From Aestuariirhabdus sp049985285 (GTDB taxonomy: Bacteria > Pseudomonadota > Gammaproteobacteria > Pseudomonadales > Aestuariirhabdaceae): DNA of 64,000 nt. This document shows positions 43,170 through 51,674 of this stretch, one piece after another. The DNA lies in NCBI RefSeq assembly GCF_049985285.1, contig NZ_JBNIEU010000002.1, forward strand, positions 1,054,001 through 1,118,000. Reading direction: 5' to 3'. Both the position numbers and the translations under genes were made by a program. Positions within the stretch are counted from its first letter, which is position 1. Each line of letters begins with the position of its first letter. The notes below the pieces were generated by a model. It saw only the letters and a program-made list of their open reading frames with translations, was not told the DNA's origin and searched no databases.

Positions 43170-43807
43170 CAGTACCGCTCCGCTATTTGGATACGAGCCA
43201 GGGCATTGAGTGTTGCTACGGCCAGTGCGCTGCCGCCTCGACGTCCCAGCAGGGTGATGGTACTGACGTCGAGCCACTGCTGTGCATCCCATAGCGCCTG
43301 TTTTGACTCTTGCGCGCCGACGAAACCAACCGGCATGGCAATGATCAGCGCGGGTTTAACCTCGCCCTTGGCCAGCATTTCAAGTAGTCGAAACAGTGCC
43401 GTTGGCGCGTTGCCAATCACGATAATCGCACCCTCCATTAAGCGGGGCCAGTGCTCCAGGGCAGCCATGGTGCGGGTCTCGCCGAGGGCTTTGGCCCGTT
43501 CGCCAATACCATCCAGGTTGAGGAAACAGTGGGTCGGGTTGTCAATATAGCGGCGAGTCAGGCCATGCCGTACCATCTCCACATCGCATAGAATCGGCGC
43601 GTCAGCAGCAAGGGCCTGCAGACCCTTTTCGATCGCATTGGGCGATAACCGTAACTGCTCGACTACCCCCGGATCGCCGCAGGTATGGACCAGTCGCATA
43701 GCAACCTGCGCCTCGTCGTCAGAATAGGCCGATAGATCCGTCAGCTCCCGAATCTGGCGAAAGGATTCGCGCTCGATGGCGACGGGGTCTTTGAGATAAT
43801 CGTACAT
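43169..43807 (-). CDS. cobH: Precorrin-8X methylmutase
   Basis: A 212-residue CobH/CbiC that moves the C11 methyl to C12, producing hydrogenobyrinic acid (or cobyrinic acid). The catalytic His lies in VEMVRHGLTRRYI; TRTMAALEHWP, GNAPTALFRLLEML and MPVGFVGAQESKQALW are hallmark stretches. It shares a one-base stop/start overlap with cobL downstream and follows the cbiX gene by 67 bases. Confidence 0.96.
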   Translation of the reverse strand: MYDYLKDPVAIERESFRQIRELTDLSAYSDDEAQVAMRLVHTCGDPGVVEQLRLSPNAIEKGLQALAADAPILCDVEMVRHGLTRRYIDNPTHCFLNLDGIGERAKALGETRTMAALEHWPRLMEGAIIVIGNAPTALFRLLEMLAKGEVKPALIIAMPVGFVGAQESKQALWDAQQWLDVSTITLLGRRGGSALAVATLNALARIQIAERY

Positions 43808-43874
43808 GGCGCTATAGGCTACTCATCTGCTGCAAAGTCGGCTCTCCGGTATGTAGAGAACCGGTGATGGACTC

Positions 43875-44810
43875 TTAGTGATCGTGGCCATGGTGGTGGC
43901 CATGATCGTGGTGATGGTGGTCCTCGTCGGTACCCGCTCCCCGTACGTGGTGATGGTGCCCCTCCTGGGGCAAGCCGACCTTTTGCTCGGAGCCGATGAT
44001 CTGCACGCGGTATTGGCACATTTGGCAGTTCATGTTTCCCGACCCCTTTTCTGTCTCCTCCATGCGCTCGATAAAGGTTTCCAGTACCAGGGGGTGATCA
44101 TTGAGATAGGGGGCCTTGACGACATTGATCTCGGGGTGCTGTTGCTGGTATTCATCGGCGACACGATAGATCATTTTCACCAGGCGTCCGGTGAAGAGAA
44201 AATAGGGGAAAACGATCACTTGCTTGAATCCGAGGCGATGGCTGCGGGCGAGAGTGTCTTCGACCAGCGGCGTTGTAACGCCACTGTACCCGGTAACCGC
44301 CCAGCCAAACCCCATACCCTCTTCGAGAATGCGCGTGATTTTTGAAATATTTGAATTGGCATCGGCATCGGATGCACCACGGCCGATCACAACGAGCAGG
44401 GTATCCTGACGCTGGTAGTCGTCGCCGAAGGATTTTTCCGCCTCTTCAATTCGCGCCTGCGCGGCCTGGATCATCTTGGGGTGGACGCCAAGGTCGGTGC
44501 CGTAGGTGATCTCAATGCCGTCAAGTTCAGATTGCAGGGTGTTCAGCTCGCTGGGAATATCGTTCTTGGCGTGGCCGGCGGCCATCAGCATTCCGGGGAT
44601 TGCGGTAATTTTTGTCGCTCCCTGACTACGCAGCACTTCGATGCCGTCGCTGATCAGGGGGCGTGCAAATTCGAGAAATCCCGTTGCGCAGAGGCGCTCG
44701 GGATAGCGTTTCTGCAGGTGCCGGGTCAACTGCTGGAACTCTTCTATCGCTTCTACGTCACGGGAACCGTGGCCTACAACGAGTAGGGCGGGTTTTGAAT
44801 CTTGGGTCAT
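43875..44810 (-). CDS. cbiX: Sirohydrochlorin cobaltochelatase CbiX, long form with Fe-S motif and His tail
   Basis: A 311-residue CbiX of the long (two-half) type, which inserts Co(II) into sirohydrochlorin in the early-insertion route. Each half has the chelatase pattern: LLVVGHGSRDVEAIEEFQQL with GFLEFARPLISDGIE, then LLVVIGRGASDADANSNISK with VIVFPYFLFTGRLVKMI. After ~250 comes an MxCxxC motif (NMNCQMCQYR), which in long CbiX proteins carries an iron-sulfur cluster, and a C-terminal His/Asp tail (HHHHDHGHHHGHDH-like) likely to bind metal. Its presence beside cobN is unusual. A sirohydrochlorin ferrochelatase role is less likely given the tail and locus. Confidence 0.93.
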   Translation of the reverse strand: MTQDSKPALLVVGHGSRDVEAIEEFQQLTRHLQKRYPERLCATGFLEFARPLISDGIEVLRSQGATKITAIPGMLMAAGHAKNDIPSELNTLQSELDGIEITYGTDLGVHPKMIQAAQARIEEAEKSFGDDYQRQDTLLVVIGRGASDADANSNISKITRILEEGMGFGWAVTGYSGVTTPLVEDTLARSHRLGFKQVIVFPYFLFTGRLVKMIYRVADEYQQQHPEINVVKAPYLNDHPLVLETFIERMEETEKGSGNMNCQMCQYRVQIIGSEQKVGLPQEGHHHHVRGAGTDEDHHHHDHGHHHGHDH

Positions 44811-45028
44811 AGAGGGTCACTTGGTTGCTGGCGTTGGCCCACGATTAGTGTCAATACATGGCAACGGCAGGGAGGTGGTTGGTTAATGATCGATGGATAT
44901 CCTATTTTAACACTTCTGGCGGCACCGGACAGCGAGATCAGCGTTCTCGTCATGGTTGATTTTCATAACCTGATGAGCGAGGTTGCAGGCACCGTTCTGC
45001 GCTGCCTTATGACGTCAGTTTTAGCCTG

Positions 45029-45781
45029 CTAGAGTTGCGAGGTTAGCTCATCGAGCGAGGAAAACTCACGATCGGCCGCGACAAGGGTTGGTCGCTTAAG
45101 AAGAATCACCGGTACCTGTAGATGGGTAGCGGCCAGTAGTTTGGTGGCCATTGCTCTTCCACCACTATTTTTGCCAACCAGCAGGTCGGCGTGGTGCAGC
45201 CGCAGCATCTGCTCCTCGTGGGCGAGGGAGAAGGGGCCGATCGCCTCTATTTGGTTGAGGCGGGGATGCTCCACCTCGTTATAGATGGCGCCTCGTACCA
45301 GCCAGATTTGGTGCTTTGGGATATCCAGGTGCCGTAATGGCATCTGCCCGATTGTGAATACAGGGCGATGATAATGGCCCAGCGTCTCCCGTAACGTACT
45401 CCAGTCGTCTATCTCCTGAAAGGGGAGGTCCGGGCTGCTGCTCCATGGTGCACGTTGAAAACGCCAGCAAGGGGTGTTGGTTTGCTGGCACGCGATGACG
45501 GCATGTGTGGATATTCGGGCGGCGTAGGGGTGGGTCGCGTCGATCACCAGGGTGATCTCATTCAGGCGCAGCCAGTTTTTCAGGCCCTCGGCTCCCTTGT
45601 TGCGGTCGGTGGTTTCGGGGGAGTTGCAGTGGCGGGAGAAGCCGCCGCTGATCACCTCGCAGGGAAGCCTGGGGTAGCGCACCAGGCCAGCGATTGAATA
45701 GATCACCTGATGGCCTTTGTTGTGGAGGCTTGTGGCCAGTTTCTTGGCCTCTCCTGTGCCGCCGAGTAGCAGTATTTTCAT
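45029..45781 (-). CDS. cobK: Precorrin-6A reductase
   Basis: A 250-residue CobK/CbiJ that reduces precorrin-6A with NADPH. The protein opens KILLLGGTGEAKKLATSLHN and has LVIDATHPYAARISTHAV, PVFTIGQMPLRHL and LLVGKNSGGRAMATKLLAA, which are family blocks. Its ATG immediately follows the cbiD stop with no gap, so it is the second gene of that transcription unit. The 218 bases between it and cbiX hold no gene or recognisable RNA signal that I can see. Confidence 0.94.
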   Translation of the reverse strand: MKILLLGGTGEAKKLATSLHNKGHQVIYSIAGLVRYPRLPCEVISGGFSRHCNSPETTDRNKGAEGLKNWLRLNEITLVIDATHPYAARISTHAVIACQQTNTPCWRFQRAPWSSSPDLPFQEIDDWSTLRETLGHYHRPVFTIGQMPLRHLDIPKHQIWLVRGAIYNEVEHPRLNQIEAIGPFSLAHEEQMLRLHHADLLVGKNSGGRAMATKLLAATHLQVPVILLKRPTLVAADREFSSLDELTSQL

Positions 45782-46873
45782 CTAGCCCGCGCTCCCCAGC
45801 AGTTGCCCGCTGCGATCGAAGGCCCATACGTCAATGGGTGTTGTGCAGCGACTGATTCGCTGGGCTTGTTGGCGGGCGTCCTGGCAAATTTTGTCAGCAA
45901 TCGGCAGTGATTCCCGTTGGCACAATTGCAGTGCGTGCAGGCTACTGTTGGCGGTGAGTATCTGCTGCTGCAAGAGGGCAGAAGCACCGATGGTTGAAGC
46001 ACGGTGTGCGATGCCGGTAAGGTCAATGGTGCTGTGGCGGCTGTGAAGGTCGAGGTGGCCATCGGCGAGTTTGCTGAGTTTACCAAACCCACCTGCGATA
46101 GTGATTCGTTTTAAGGAGGTATGACGTAAATGCTTGAGCGCGGCACCGACAAAATCTCCCATCTCCACCAGCGCTATCTCATCCAGGCCTAACTGCTGCT
46201 GGATACCCTGCTCGCTGCTGCTGCCGGTACAGACAGCGATATGGTCGTATCCGTTGCTGGCCGCGACATCCATTCCCTGGTGGATGCTGGCAATATAAGC
46301 CGAGCACGAGAAGGGGCGCACGATGCCGGTGGTACCCAGAATGGACAGCCCCCCGACGATGCCAAGCCGAGGATTCATGGTTTTAGTGGCGAGCTTGGCT
46401 CCGTTTTCAACTCCGATTTCCACAGCAAAACCGCCACCAAACCCGTGTTTGAGGGCCAGCTGTTCGAGGTGTTCCGAGATCATGCGGCGGGGAACGGGGT
46501 TAATCGCGGGCTCGCCTTCGGGCACAGGGAGCCCCGCCCGGGTAACCGTTCCTACCCCTTCGCCTGCGATAAAATGAGTGCCGGGAAGGTCCAGTAGCTG
46601 GACGCGACTATAGAGGGTTGCACCGTGGGTGACGTCGGGGTCGTCACCCGCATCTTTGATGGTCGCAACTTCGGCGCGGCCATCGTCGAGAAGGCGTTGA
46701 CGTATCAGGGGCAGTAGAACTTTTTTCCCTTTTGGGAGCGTGATCTCCAGCTCGGAGTTCAGGGTGTCTCCGAGCAGGATACTGGCCGCTGCCAGCGCAG
46801 TAACCGTGGCGCAGGCACCGGTGGTATATCCGTGACGAAGCGGGCGCGCACCTTCGGAGCTTTCTTCCCTCAT
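45782..46873 (-). CDS. cbiD: Cobalt-precorrin-5B C1-methyltransferase
   Basis: A 363-residue CbiD, beginning with the diagnostic LRHGYTTGACATVTALAAA and continuing with AGEGVGTVTRAGLPVPEGEP, NPVPRRMISEHLEQLA and GILGTTG-like motifs. CbiD methylates C1 and releases the two-carbon fragment in the anaerobic route; pseudomonads use it in place of CobF. AGGGAG sits five bases before ATG 46873. It is divergent from cobB; the 353-base gap (46874-47226) contains no riboswitch or gene that I could find, but must hold the two promoters. Confidence 0.95.
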   Translation of the reverse strand: MREESSEGARPLRHGYTTGACATVTALAAASILLGDTLNSELEITLPKGKKVLLPLIRQRLLDDGRAEVATIKDAGDDPDVTHGATLYSRVQLLDLPGTHFIAGEGVGTVTRAGLPVPEGEPAINPVPRRMISEHLEQLALKHGFGGGFAVEIGVENGAKLATKTMNPRLGIVGGLSILGTTGIVRPFSCSAYIASIHQGMDVAASNGYDHIAVCTGSSSEQGIQQQLGLDEIALVEMGDFVGAALKHLRHTSLKRITIAGGFGKLSKLADGHLDLHSRHSTIDLTGIAHRASTIGASALLQQQILTANSSLHALQLCQRESLPIADKICQDARQQAQRISRCTTPIDVWAFDRSGQLLGSAG

Positions 46874-47226
46874 GATCTCCCTGACCCGCAGACGAATGAA
46901 CTCGTTGATCCGCCTGCGACTGTGTGGTTTAGGTCATCAGTCTACAGCTTTTATGGCAAGCTGTACCAGAGAACCCATCCCATTTTGCTGCAGGGGCGGG
47001 CAAGGAGTGGGGTGCTGGTGGCGGAGGTTTCATGGCTGAATGGCTGAACCTGTAGGCGATGCTCTTTTGCGGCACCGATTACGGGGCCGTCGCGGGATAC
47101 AGGTTGCTGCATCGGCTTGTCGCTGTTATCGTTTTTCCGGTTTTACTCTTTGCTTTTCGATCTCACCATCACTGCGCTTTAGGTCGCTTCGGTAAACCAC
47201 TGACCGCGCTTGATCTGGAATACTCC

Positions 47227-48528
47227 ATGCCTGTTTATTGTCCCGCTATATTGATTGCCGCTCCTGCCTCGAATCAGGGCAAAACCACAGTCACTGCCGC
47301 GCTGGCGCGTTTGCACTCTAATCAGGGGCGGCGGGTACGGGTATTTAAAGCGGGACCGGATTACCTTGATCCCATGATTCATGAGCAGGCCTCACGCAAT
47401 CCGGTTGATAGCCTTGATTTGTGGATGGTTGGGCCACAGCGGTGTCGTGAACTGCTGTATGAAGCCGCTCAGGTGAGCGACCTGATTATCATCGAATGTG
47501 GAATGGGACTTTATGACGGTACCCCCTCCAGCGCAGATTTAGCGCGGGAATTTGGCGTGCCGGTATTGGCGGTTATAGATGCCCGCTCCATGGCCCAGAC
47601 CTTTGGCGCCCTGGCCTATGGGCTGGCGAATTATCAGCGAGACCTCCCCTTTGCCGGAGTATTGGCAAACCGGGTCGGTAGTGACAACCATAATCAGATG
47701 TTGCAAAGCAGCCTGCCCGAGGGGATGCACTATTTCGGGGGCATTCCGCGGGATGAACGCATGCAGTTGCCATCGCGGCATTTGGGGCTGGTGCAGGCCT
47801 CTGAGGTCGCCGAACTGGAGCAGATGCTGGAGCAGGGCGCGGCCGTGCTGGAGGAGGCCGGTATTACCCGCCTGCCGGAAGCGGTCGAATTCTCAGCACC
47901 CGAATCGACCTGGAGTATTGATAAGCGCATCGACGGGCTGCGCATAGGATTGGCCTGTGATGCCGCGTTTAGCTTCATCTACCCCCGAAATCGAAGCTGT
48001 CTGGAGGTCATGGGGGCAGAGTTGGTGGAGTTTTCCCCCCTGTCTGATGCCGGGGTGCCCGAAGTGGATGCGCTCTGGTTCCCCGGTGGCTATCCCGAAT
48101 TGCATATCGAAGCCTTGGGGGAAAACAGTTCGATGCTGCGTTCGGTGGCAAACTTTTGTGACAGTGGAAAACCGGTGTTAGCCGAGTGCGGAGGGATGCT
48201 CTATTTGACTCGGACCCTTTCGCGGGATGAGGTATCGGCACAGCTGTGTAACGTACTCCCTGCCGACGCGCGGTTGGAAAAACGTTTGCAGGGGTTGGGG
48301 TTGCAATATGTCGATTGGCCTGAGGGGCAGCTTCGTGGGCACACGTTCCACCACTCCTCGATGAATGACCATGGGTTATGCCGGTTGAGTCAGGCGGTGC
48401 GGCAAAAGAACGGTCAGCCCGGTGAGTGGTTCTATCAGTACAAGGGGTTACGAGCCTCCTACCTGCATCTCTATTTTGAGTCTGCACCAGGTACCATCGC
48501 GACATTCTTCTCAACGCCGCATCCGTAA
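47227..48528 (+). CDS. cobB: Cobyrinic acid a,c-diamide synthase
   Basis: A 434-residue glutamine-dependent amidotransferase (CobB/CbiA) that amidates the a and c acetate side chains. The ATP-binding domain opens ILIAAPASNQGKTTVTAALA and KAGPDYLDPMIHE. The C-terminal triad-type glutaminase has GGYPELH and the nucleophile Cys321 in VLAECGGMLYL. I used ATG 47227, after which the protein matches the family at once; the frame is open from 47059 but the extra part is not family-like. It is the only cob gene on the plus strand and converges with cobO, with 28 bases between. It should not be confused with the sirtuin also called CobB (61365). Confidence 0.94.
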   Translation: MPVYCPAILIAAPASNQGKTTVTAALARLHSNQGRRVRVFKAGPDYLDPMIHEQASRNPVDSLDLWMVGPQRCRELLYEAAQVSDLIIIECGMGLYDGTPSSADLAREFGVPVLAVIDARSMAQTFGALAYGLANYQRDLPFAGVLANRVGSDNHNQMLQSSLPEGMHYFGGIPRDERMQLPSRHLGLVQASEVAELEQMLEQGAAVLEEAGITRLPEAVEFSAPESTWSIDKRIDGLRIGLACDAAFSFIYPRNRSCLEVMGAELVEFSPLSDAGVPEVDALWFPGGYPELHIEALGENSSMLRSVANFCDSGKPVLAECGGMLYLTRTLSRDEVSAQLCNVLPADARLEKRLQGLGLQYVDWPEGQLRGHTFHHSSMNDHGLCRLSQAVRQKNGQPGEWFYQYKGLRASYLHLYFESAPGTIATFFSTPHP

Positions 48529-48556
48529 GGGGGCGACGTGACGCTGCGCCGGGCGG

Positions 48557-49159
48557 TTACCACTCAATCCCGGGCTGGGCCTTTACGCCAGCTCGGAAAG
48601 CGTGTTTTTCGTCCTGCACGATGCTAATGGTGTCGGCTATTTCCGCAATTTCCCGCGCCAATGTTCGTCCGGTAATGATCACGCTCATATGACGTGGGCG
48701 TTTTTGTAGCGCCTCCACCACCCGCTTTACATCAAGATATTTGTACTTGAACAGGTAGGTGATCTCATCAAAAACAAGGAGTTGGTAACTCTCGTCCTGC
48801 AGCATGGTTTCAGCAATAGCCCAGGCTTTTTCAGCCGCCTCGATATCCTGCGCGCGGTTTTGGGTTTCCCAGGTAAATCCGGTACCCATGACATGGAAAT
48901 CGACCCCGGGGTGCTGGCCAAAAAAAAGTTGCTCGCCGGTTTCGATGCGCCCCTTGATAAACTGAACCACACCACATTTCTGTTTGTGTCCCAGCGCTCT
49001 GGCCATGGTTCCAAACGCAGAGCTGCTCTTTCCCTTACCGTTGCCTTTTAGTGCGATCAGAACGCCGCGCTCCTCCTGAGCCTGTTCGATTCGCGCGTCG
49101 ACGACCTCTTTAAGGCGCGCCATTTTGCGTTGGTGTTTGTCGTCAATGGTATCGCTCAT
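48557..49159 (-). CDS. cobO: Cob(I)yrinic acid a,c-diamide adenosyltransferase
   Basis: A 200-residue CobO/BtuR (CobA-type) adenosyltransferase that attaches the 5'-deoxyadenosyl group to Co(I). The ATP site is LIALKGNGKGKSSSAFG (about residues 35-51). VVQFIKGRIETGEQLFF, FHVMGTGFTWETQN, LLVFDEITYLFKYKYLDV and the terminal QPGIEW are classic. The start overlaps the VWA frame stop by four bases (ATGA). It is the last gene of the riboswitch-led cbtB operon. Confidence 0.95.
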   Translation of the reverse strand: MSDTIDDKHQRKMARLKEVVDARIEQAQEERGVLIALKGNGKGKSSSAFGTMARALGHKQKCGVVQFIKGRIETGEQLFFGQHPGVDFHVMGTGFTWETQNRAQDIEAAEKAWAIAETMLQDESYQLLVFDEITYLFKYKYLDVKRVVEALQKRPRHMSVIITGRTLAREIAEIADTISIVQDEKHAFRAGVKAQPGIEW

Positions 49160-49866
49160 GCTTCGCTCCAGTCGCTGAGTTGTTTAATGTGAAGGTGGCG
49201 TGCACCCAGTTGTTGAGCCAGCAGGGCGCCTCTGTTAAGGCGCACGGGGCCCGACTCCGTATCGATCAGGGTGATCGGTATGTGAGCCTTGAGGTCTGCG
49301 ATCGAATCCAGGCTTTTGCAGTCTGAAATCAGGTAGAGGTGCTGACTCTCACCCGGGCGCTTGCGCGCTTCCCGAGTGAGCAGTTGTAACCCCGTTGTGA
49401 GGGCATTGCGCAGTGGCGTGCCGCCGCCGGCGGGCAGGTTACGGAGCAGGGGAAGAATCCTCTTTGGGGGCCGCCCCGGCGGTAATAATGTATGCACCTG
49501 CTGGTTACCAAATTGGATGATTGCCGTGCGATGGCGGTGCTGGTAGCTGGCGTTAACCAATCCCTCGACTACACCCAGGGATTGTTGCAGGTTCTGTTGG
49601 TGCAAGGTAGAGCCGGAACTGTCGAGTAAAATCAGGTTAAGGGTGGGCTGTCGTGGGCGTCGAGGTTTGTGGATGAGATGTTTTAGCCGTTGCCGGGTTC
49701 GATTATCGGGGTGAGAAAGTGTCGCATACCAGTCAACACAGTTGCCCTGTTGAGTATTGCTTCTGGGATCGGGCTGACCGGTCTGTGCTGTACCACGTTG
49801 GATTCGGGTACCTGAACGTTGACCGCTATCGGAGATCGACCCGGGTGTGTCTAGTTTTTTTTTTCG
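49156..49866 (-). CDS. chlD: VWA-domain part of ChlD-type cobaltochelatase subunit, in -1 frame to the AAA+ part
   Basis: This frame encodes a von Willebrand A domain with the MIDAS start LLDSSGSTLHQQ, then GGGTPLRNAL and LYLISDC. It corresponds to the C-terminal half of ChlD/CobT-type subunits, which bridge the AAA+ ring to CobN. It has no credible start of its own: the only initiator in the frame upstream is a TTG at 49929 with no ribosome site, inside the AAA+ gene. It joins the AAA+ frame (49851-50906) by a -1 shift at the A10 run at 49855-49864, which would give a fused protein of about 580 residues. The stop overlaps the cobO start by four bases. If the A10 length is an assembly error, the locus is simply one fused gene. 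Confidence 0.85.
   Translation of the reverse strand, partial: RKKKLDTPGSISDSGQRSGTRIQRGTAQTGQPDPRSNTQQGNCVDWYATLSHPDNRTRQRLKHLIHKPRRPRQPTLNLILLDSSGSTLHQQNLQQSLGVVEGLVNASYQHRHRTAIIQFGNQQVHTLLPPGRPPKRILPLLRNLPAGGGTPLRNALTTGLQLLTREARKRPGESQHLYLISDCKSLDSIADLKAHIPITLIDTESGPVRLNRGALLAQQLGARHLHIKQLSDWSEA
49851..49866 (-). other. Candidate programmed -1 frameshift site (A10 run before a stop)
   Basis: On the minus strand the zero frame reads GAA AAA AAA AAC TAG, placing the classic slippery heptamer A AAA AAC directly before the stop. A -1 slip yields AAA CTA GAC and leads without interruption into the VWA domain. Ten consecutive A residues also allow transcriptional slippage. No clear stimulatory stem-loop or Shine-Dalgarno-like element at the classic spacing is obvious; an AGGA lies about 30 bases upstream. 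Confidence 0.75.
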
Positions 49867-50906
49867 GCAACCGGATCCAGCCGTCTGCGGTATCCTGGGT
49901 TCAGGGGCCGAGGGGGGATCTCTCCCCAATCACCGTTTCCTTTTCCGGCCGCTGGCCCGTTTGAATCGGCGCCTGTGGCGGGAGGGGAGGTGCTGTCGCT
50001 AGCGCCCTGATGTTGGGTATCTGCCGCGGGTGGCGGTGGGGGTGCCTTGTGGTCCGTCTCGTGGCGTTCACGGTGGGTAAGCACCAGTGAGTGGACCGCC
50101 TCAATATGTTGTCGCTTAACGCTTGGGTCTCCCTGCCATGCGGCGCAGGCGCGAGCGGCACGATGGAAGGTTATGTCGGCTCGTAGACCGTCGACCCTTG
50201 CTTCGGAGCAGCGGCGGGCGATCTCCTGTTGTTGCGATAGGGGTACTTCGATGCCATCAAGGTTGTTTTTTGCCTGATCAATTTTTTGAATCAGCGCATC
50301 CTGTCGGGATCGGTATTGCTCTACAAATCCTGCCGGATTGTCGTCGAAGGCGATGCGTTGCCTAACGATTTCCATTCGGGTTTGCGGATCGTAGCTCGCG
50401 TCGAGCTTAACATTGAGTCCGAAACGGTCGAGGAGTTGTGGGCGCAGTTCTCCCTCGTCGGGGTTCATGGTGCCGATCAACGTGAAGCGTGCACTGTGTT
50501 GATGGGATATGCCGTCGCGTTCTACATGGTTGATTCCAGAGGCTGCGGCATCGAGAAGAAGGTCGACGAGATGATCGGGCAGTAGATTGACTTCATCGAC
50601 GTAGAGAACCCCTTCATCGGCTTTGCCCAGTAACCCGGGCTGGAATACCACCTGATTATCATTCAGGACCTGTTGCAGGTTGAGCGTCCCTACCAGCTGC
50701 TCTTCGCTGGCCCCCAACGGAAGATTAACGAAATGTTCGTCACTGCCCAAAAGGTCGGCGAGGCCCCGGGCGAGGGTGCTCTTAGCGCTTCCTCGCGGGC
50801 CGGAGATGAGGACGCCGCCCAGGCGCGGGTCAATCGTGCACAATAACAGCGCCAGCTTTAGTGGCTCCTGTCCGACGATTGCGCTGAACGGGAAGCGGGT
50901 GTTCAT
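49851..50906 (-). CDS. chlI: ChlI/BchI-type AAA+ cobaltochelatase subunit with ChlD-like linker
   Basis: A 351-residue AAA+ ATPase of the magnesium-chelatase small-subunit type, expected to power CobN. It begins RFPFSAIVGQEPLKLALLL. Walker A is GPRGSAKSTLARGL and Walker B lies in GVLYVDEVNLLPDHLVDLLL, with TLIGTMNPDEGELRPQLLDR (sensor 1) and AARACAAWQG near the end of the ATPase. The last ~70 residues are a Pro/Gly-rich linker (KAPPPPPAADTQ...), as seen in the middle of ChlD but not in stand-alone ChlI. ATG 50906 overlaps the cbtA stop by four bases; the longer frame to 51011 lies over cbtA. Pseudomonad-type genomes lacking cobS and cobT are known to use this family with CobN. Confidence 0.9.
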   Translation of the reverse strand: MNTRFPFSAIVGQEPLKLALLLCTIDPRLGGVLISGPRGSAKSTLARGLADLLGSDEHFVNLPLGASEEQLVGTLNLQQVLNDNQVVFQPGLLGKADEGVLYVDEVNLLPDHLVDLLLDAAASGINHVERDGISHQHSARFTLIGTMNPDEGELRPQLLDRFGLNVKLDASYDPQTRMEIVRQRIAFDDNPAGFVEQYRSRQDALIQKIDQAKNNLDGIEVPLSQQQEIARRCSEARVDGLRADITFHRAARACAAWQGDPSVKRQHIEAVHSLVLTHRERHETDHKAPPPPPAADTQHQGASDSTSPPATGADSNGPAAGKGNGDWGEIPPRPLNPGYRRRLDPVAEKKN

Positions 50907-51658
50907 GCGGGCCCTTGGAGCTGTTCGTCGAGGGGAGCACGGGAGATCAACCCGCAGCAGAGAGCCCCAAGGAGTAGCCAGTAAAGGGCGTTGGTGATCC
51001 CTGTCGCCCATATAAATTGCTGGTGAATTGCGGTTAGCGCTTGAACCGCTGCTGGGTCAGGGTGCACAAAGTGAGGACCCTCCATCTGGGGAGCACCCAC
51101 CAGGTGGGGTAAGAGCAAGGGCAGTAGCCCCAGGGTTTTCCACTTCAGGGGCGCGAGGGCAATGATGGCCAGCGCCACCGCCGTAGAACTGGCACAAAAT
51201 ACCCACCAAACCTGGCGCGCCTCCAGCTCAGCGGCGACCATTCCGGGTATCTCGGGGGGTAAGCCGAGGGAGGGCGCTGCAAAAAAAACCAGAAAGCCCG
51301 CCCCACCCCAACTTAATCCGGCTAAAAAGCTAACGCGTTGCCAGCGCCCCGCGATCTGGCCGGTACGAATAGCTGCAATCAGCAGCAGGGCAAACCCAAA
51401 CGCGGCCATTGTGTTGGATATCAAGGTGAAGAGGTGTCGCTCGAAACCGTCGTCCGGCGCCCAGGCTGCGCCGTGGTGGTCGTGCTGGGCGGTAGCGCTT
51501 TGCTGGTTACTGTGGATGCTGACGGGCTCGGCGATTTCGTATTGCTCTGCCTCCAGTATCAGTGGGGTAACCCCCAGCTGCTGTATCAGGGTGAGCAGCA
51601 AACCGGCAATAACTGCCGCAGCCAGTGACTGGAAAACAGTCTGGCGGAAAAGATTCAT
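50903..51658 (-). CDS. cbtA: Cobalt transporter subunit CbtA
   Basis: A 251-residue membrane protein of the CbtA family with about five to six helices. It starts LFRQTVFQSLAAAVIAGLLLTLIQQLGVTPLIL, with an AEQYE motif next, and has a His-containing periplasmic loop (AQHDHHGAAWAPDDGFER). The GAPQMEGPHFVHPDP segment near the end is also characteristic. Together with CbtB it is thought to import cobalt. It lies 16 bases after cbtB and overlaps the AAA+ gene, so both are under the upstream riboswitch. Confidence 0.92.
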   Translation of the reverse strand: MNLFRQTVFQSLAAAVIAGLLLTLIQQLGVTPLILEAEQYEIAEPVSIHSNQQSATAQHDHHGAAWAPDDGFERHLFTLISNTMAAFGFALLLIAAIRTGQIAGRWQRVSFLAGLSWGGAGFLVFFAAPSLGLPPEIPGMVAAELEARQVWWVFCASSTAVALAIIALAPLKWKTLGLLPLLLPHLVGAPQMEGPHFVHPDPAAVQALTAIHQQFIWATGITNALYWLLLGALCCGLISRAPLDEQLQGPA

Positions 51659-51674
51659 GGATTAATTCTCCGAA

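Noticed and set aside
44811..45028. A gene or regulatory RNA in the gap between cbiX and cobK
   Set aside because: The small frame there has no ribosome site or recognisable content, and no structured motif could be supported by eye.
46874..47226. A second cobalamin riboswitch between cbiD and cobB
   Set aside because: I looked on both strands for the conserved core (GCTG-CCCCGCAAC) and the closing block and did not find them.
49156..49929. The VWA frame as an independent gene starting at TTG 49929
   Set aside because: There is no ribosome site, the first ~25 codons are antisense-like sequence over the AAA+ linker, and the -1 frameshift explains the arrangement better.
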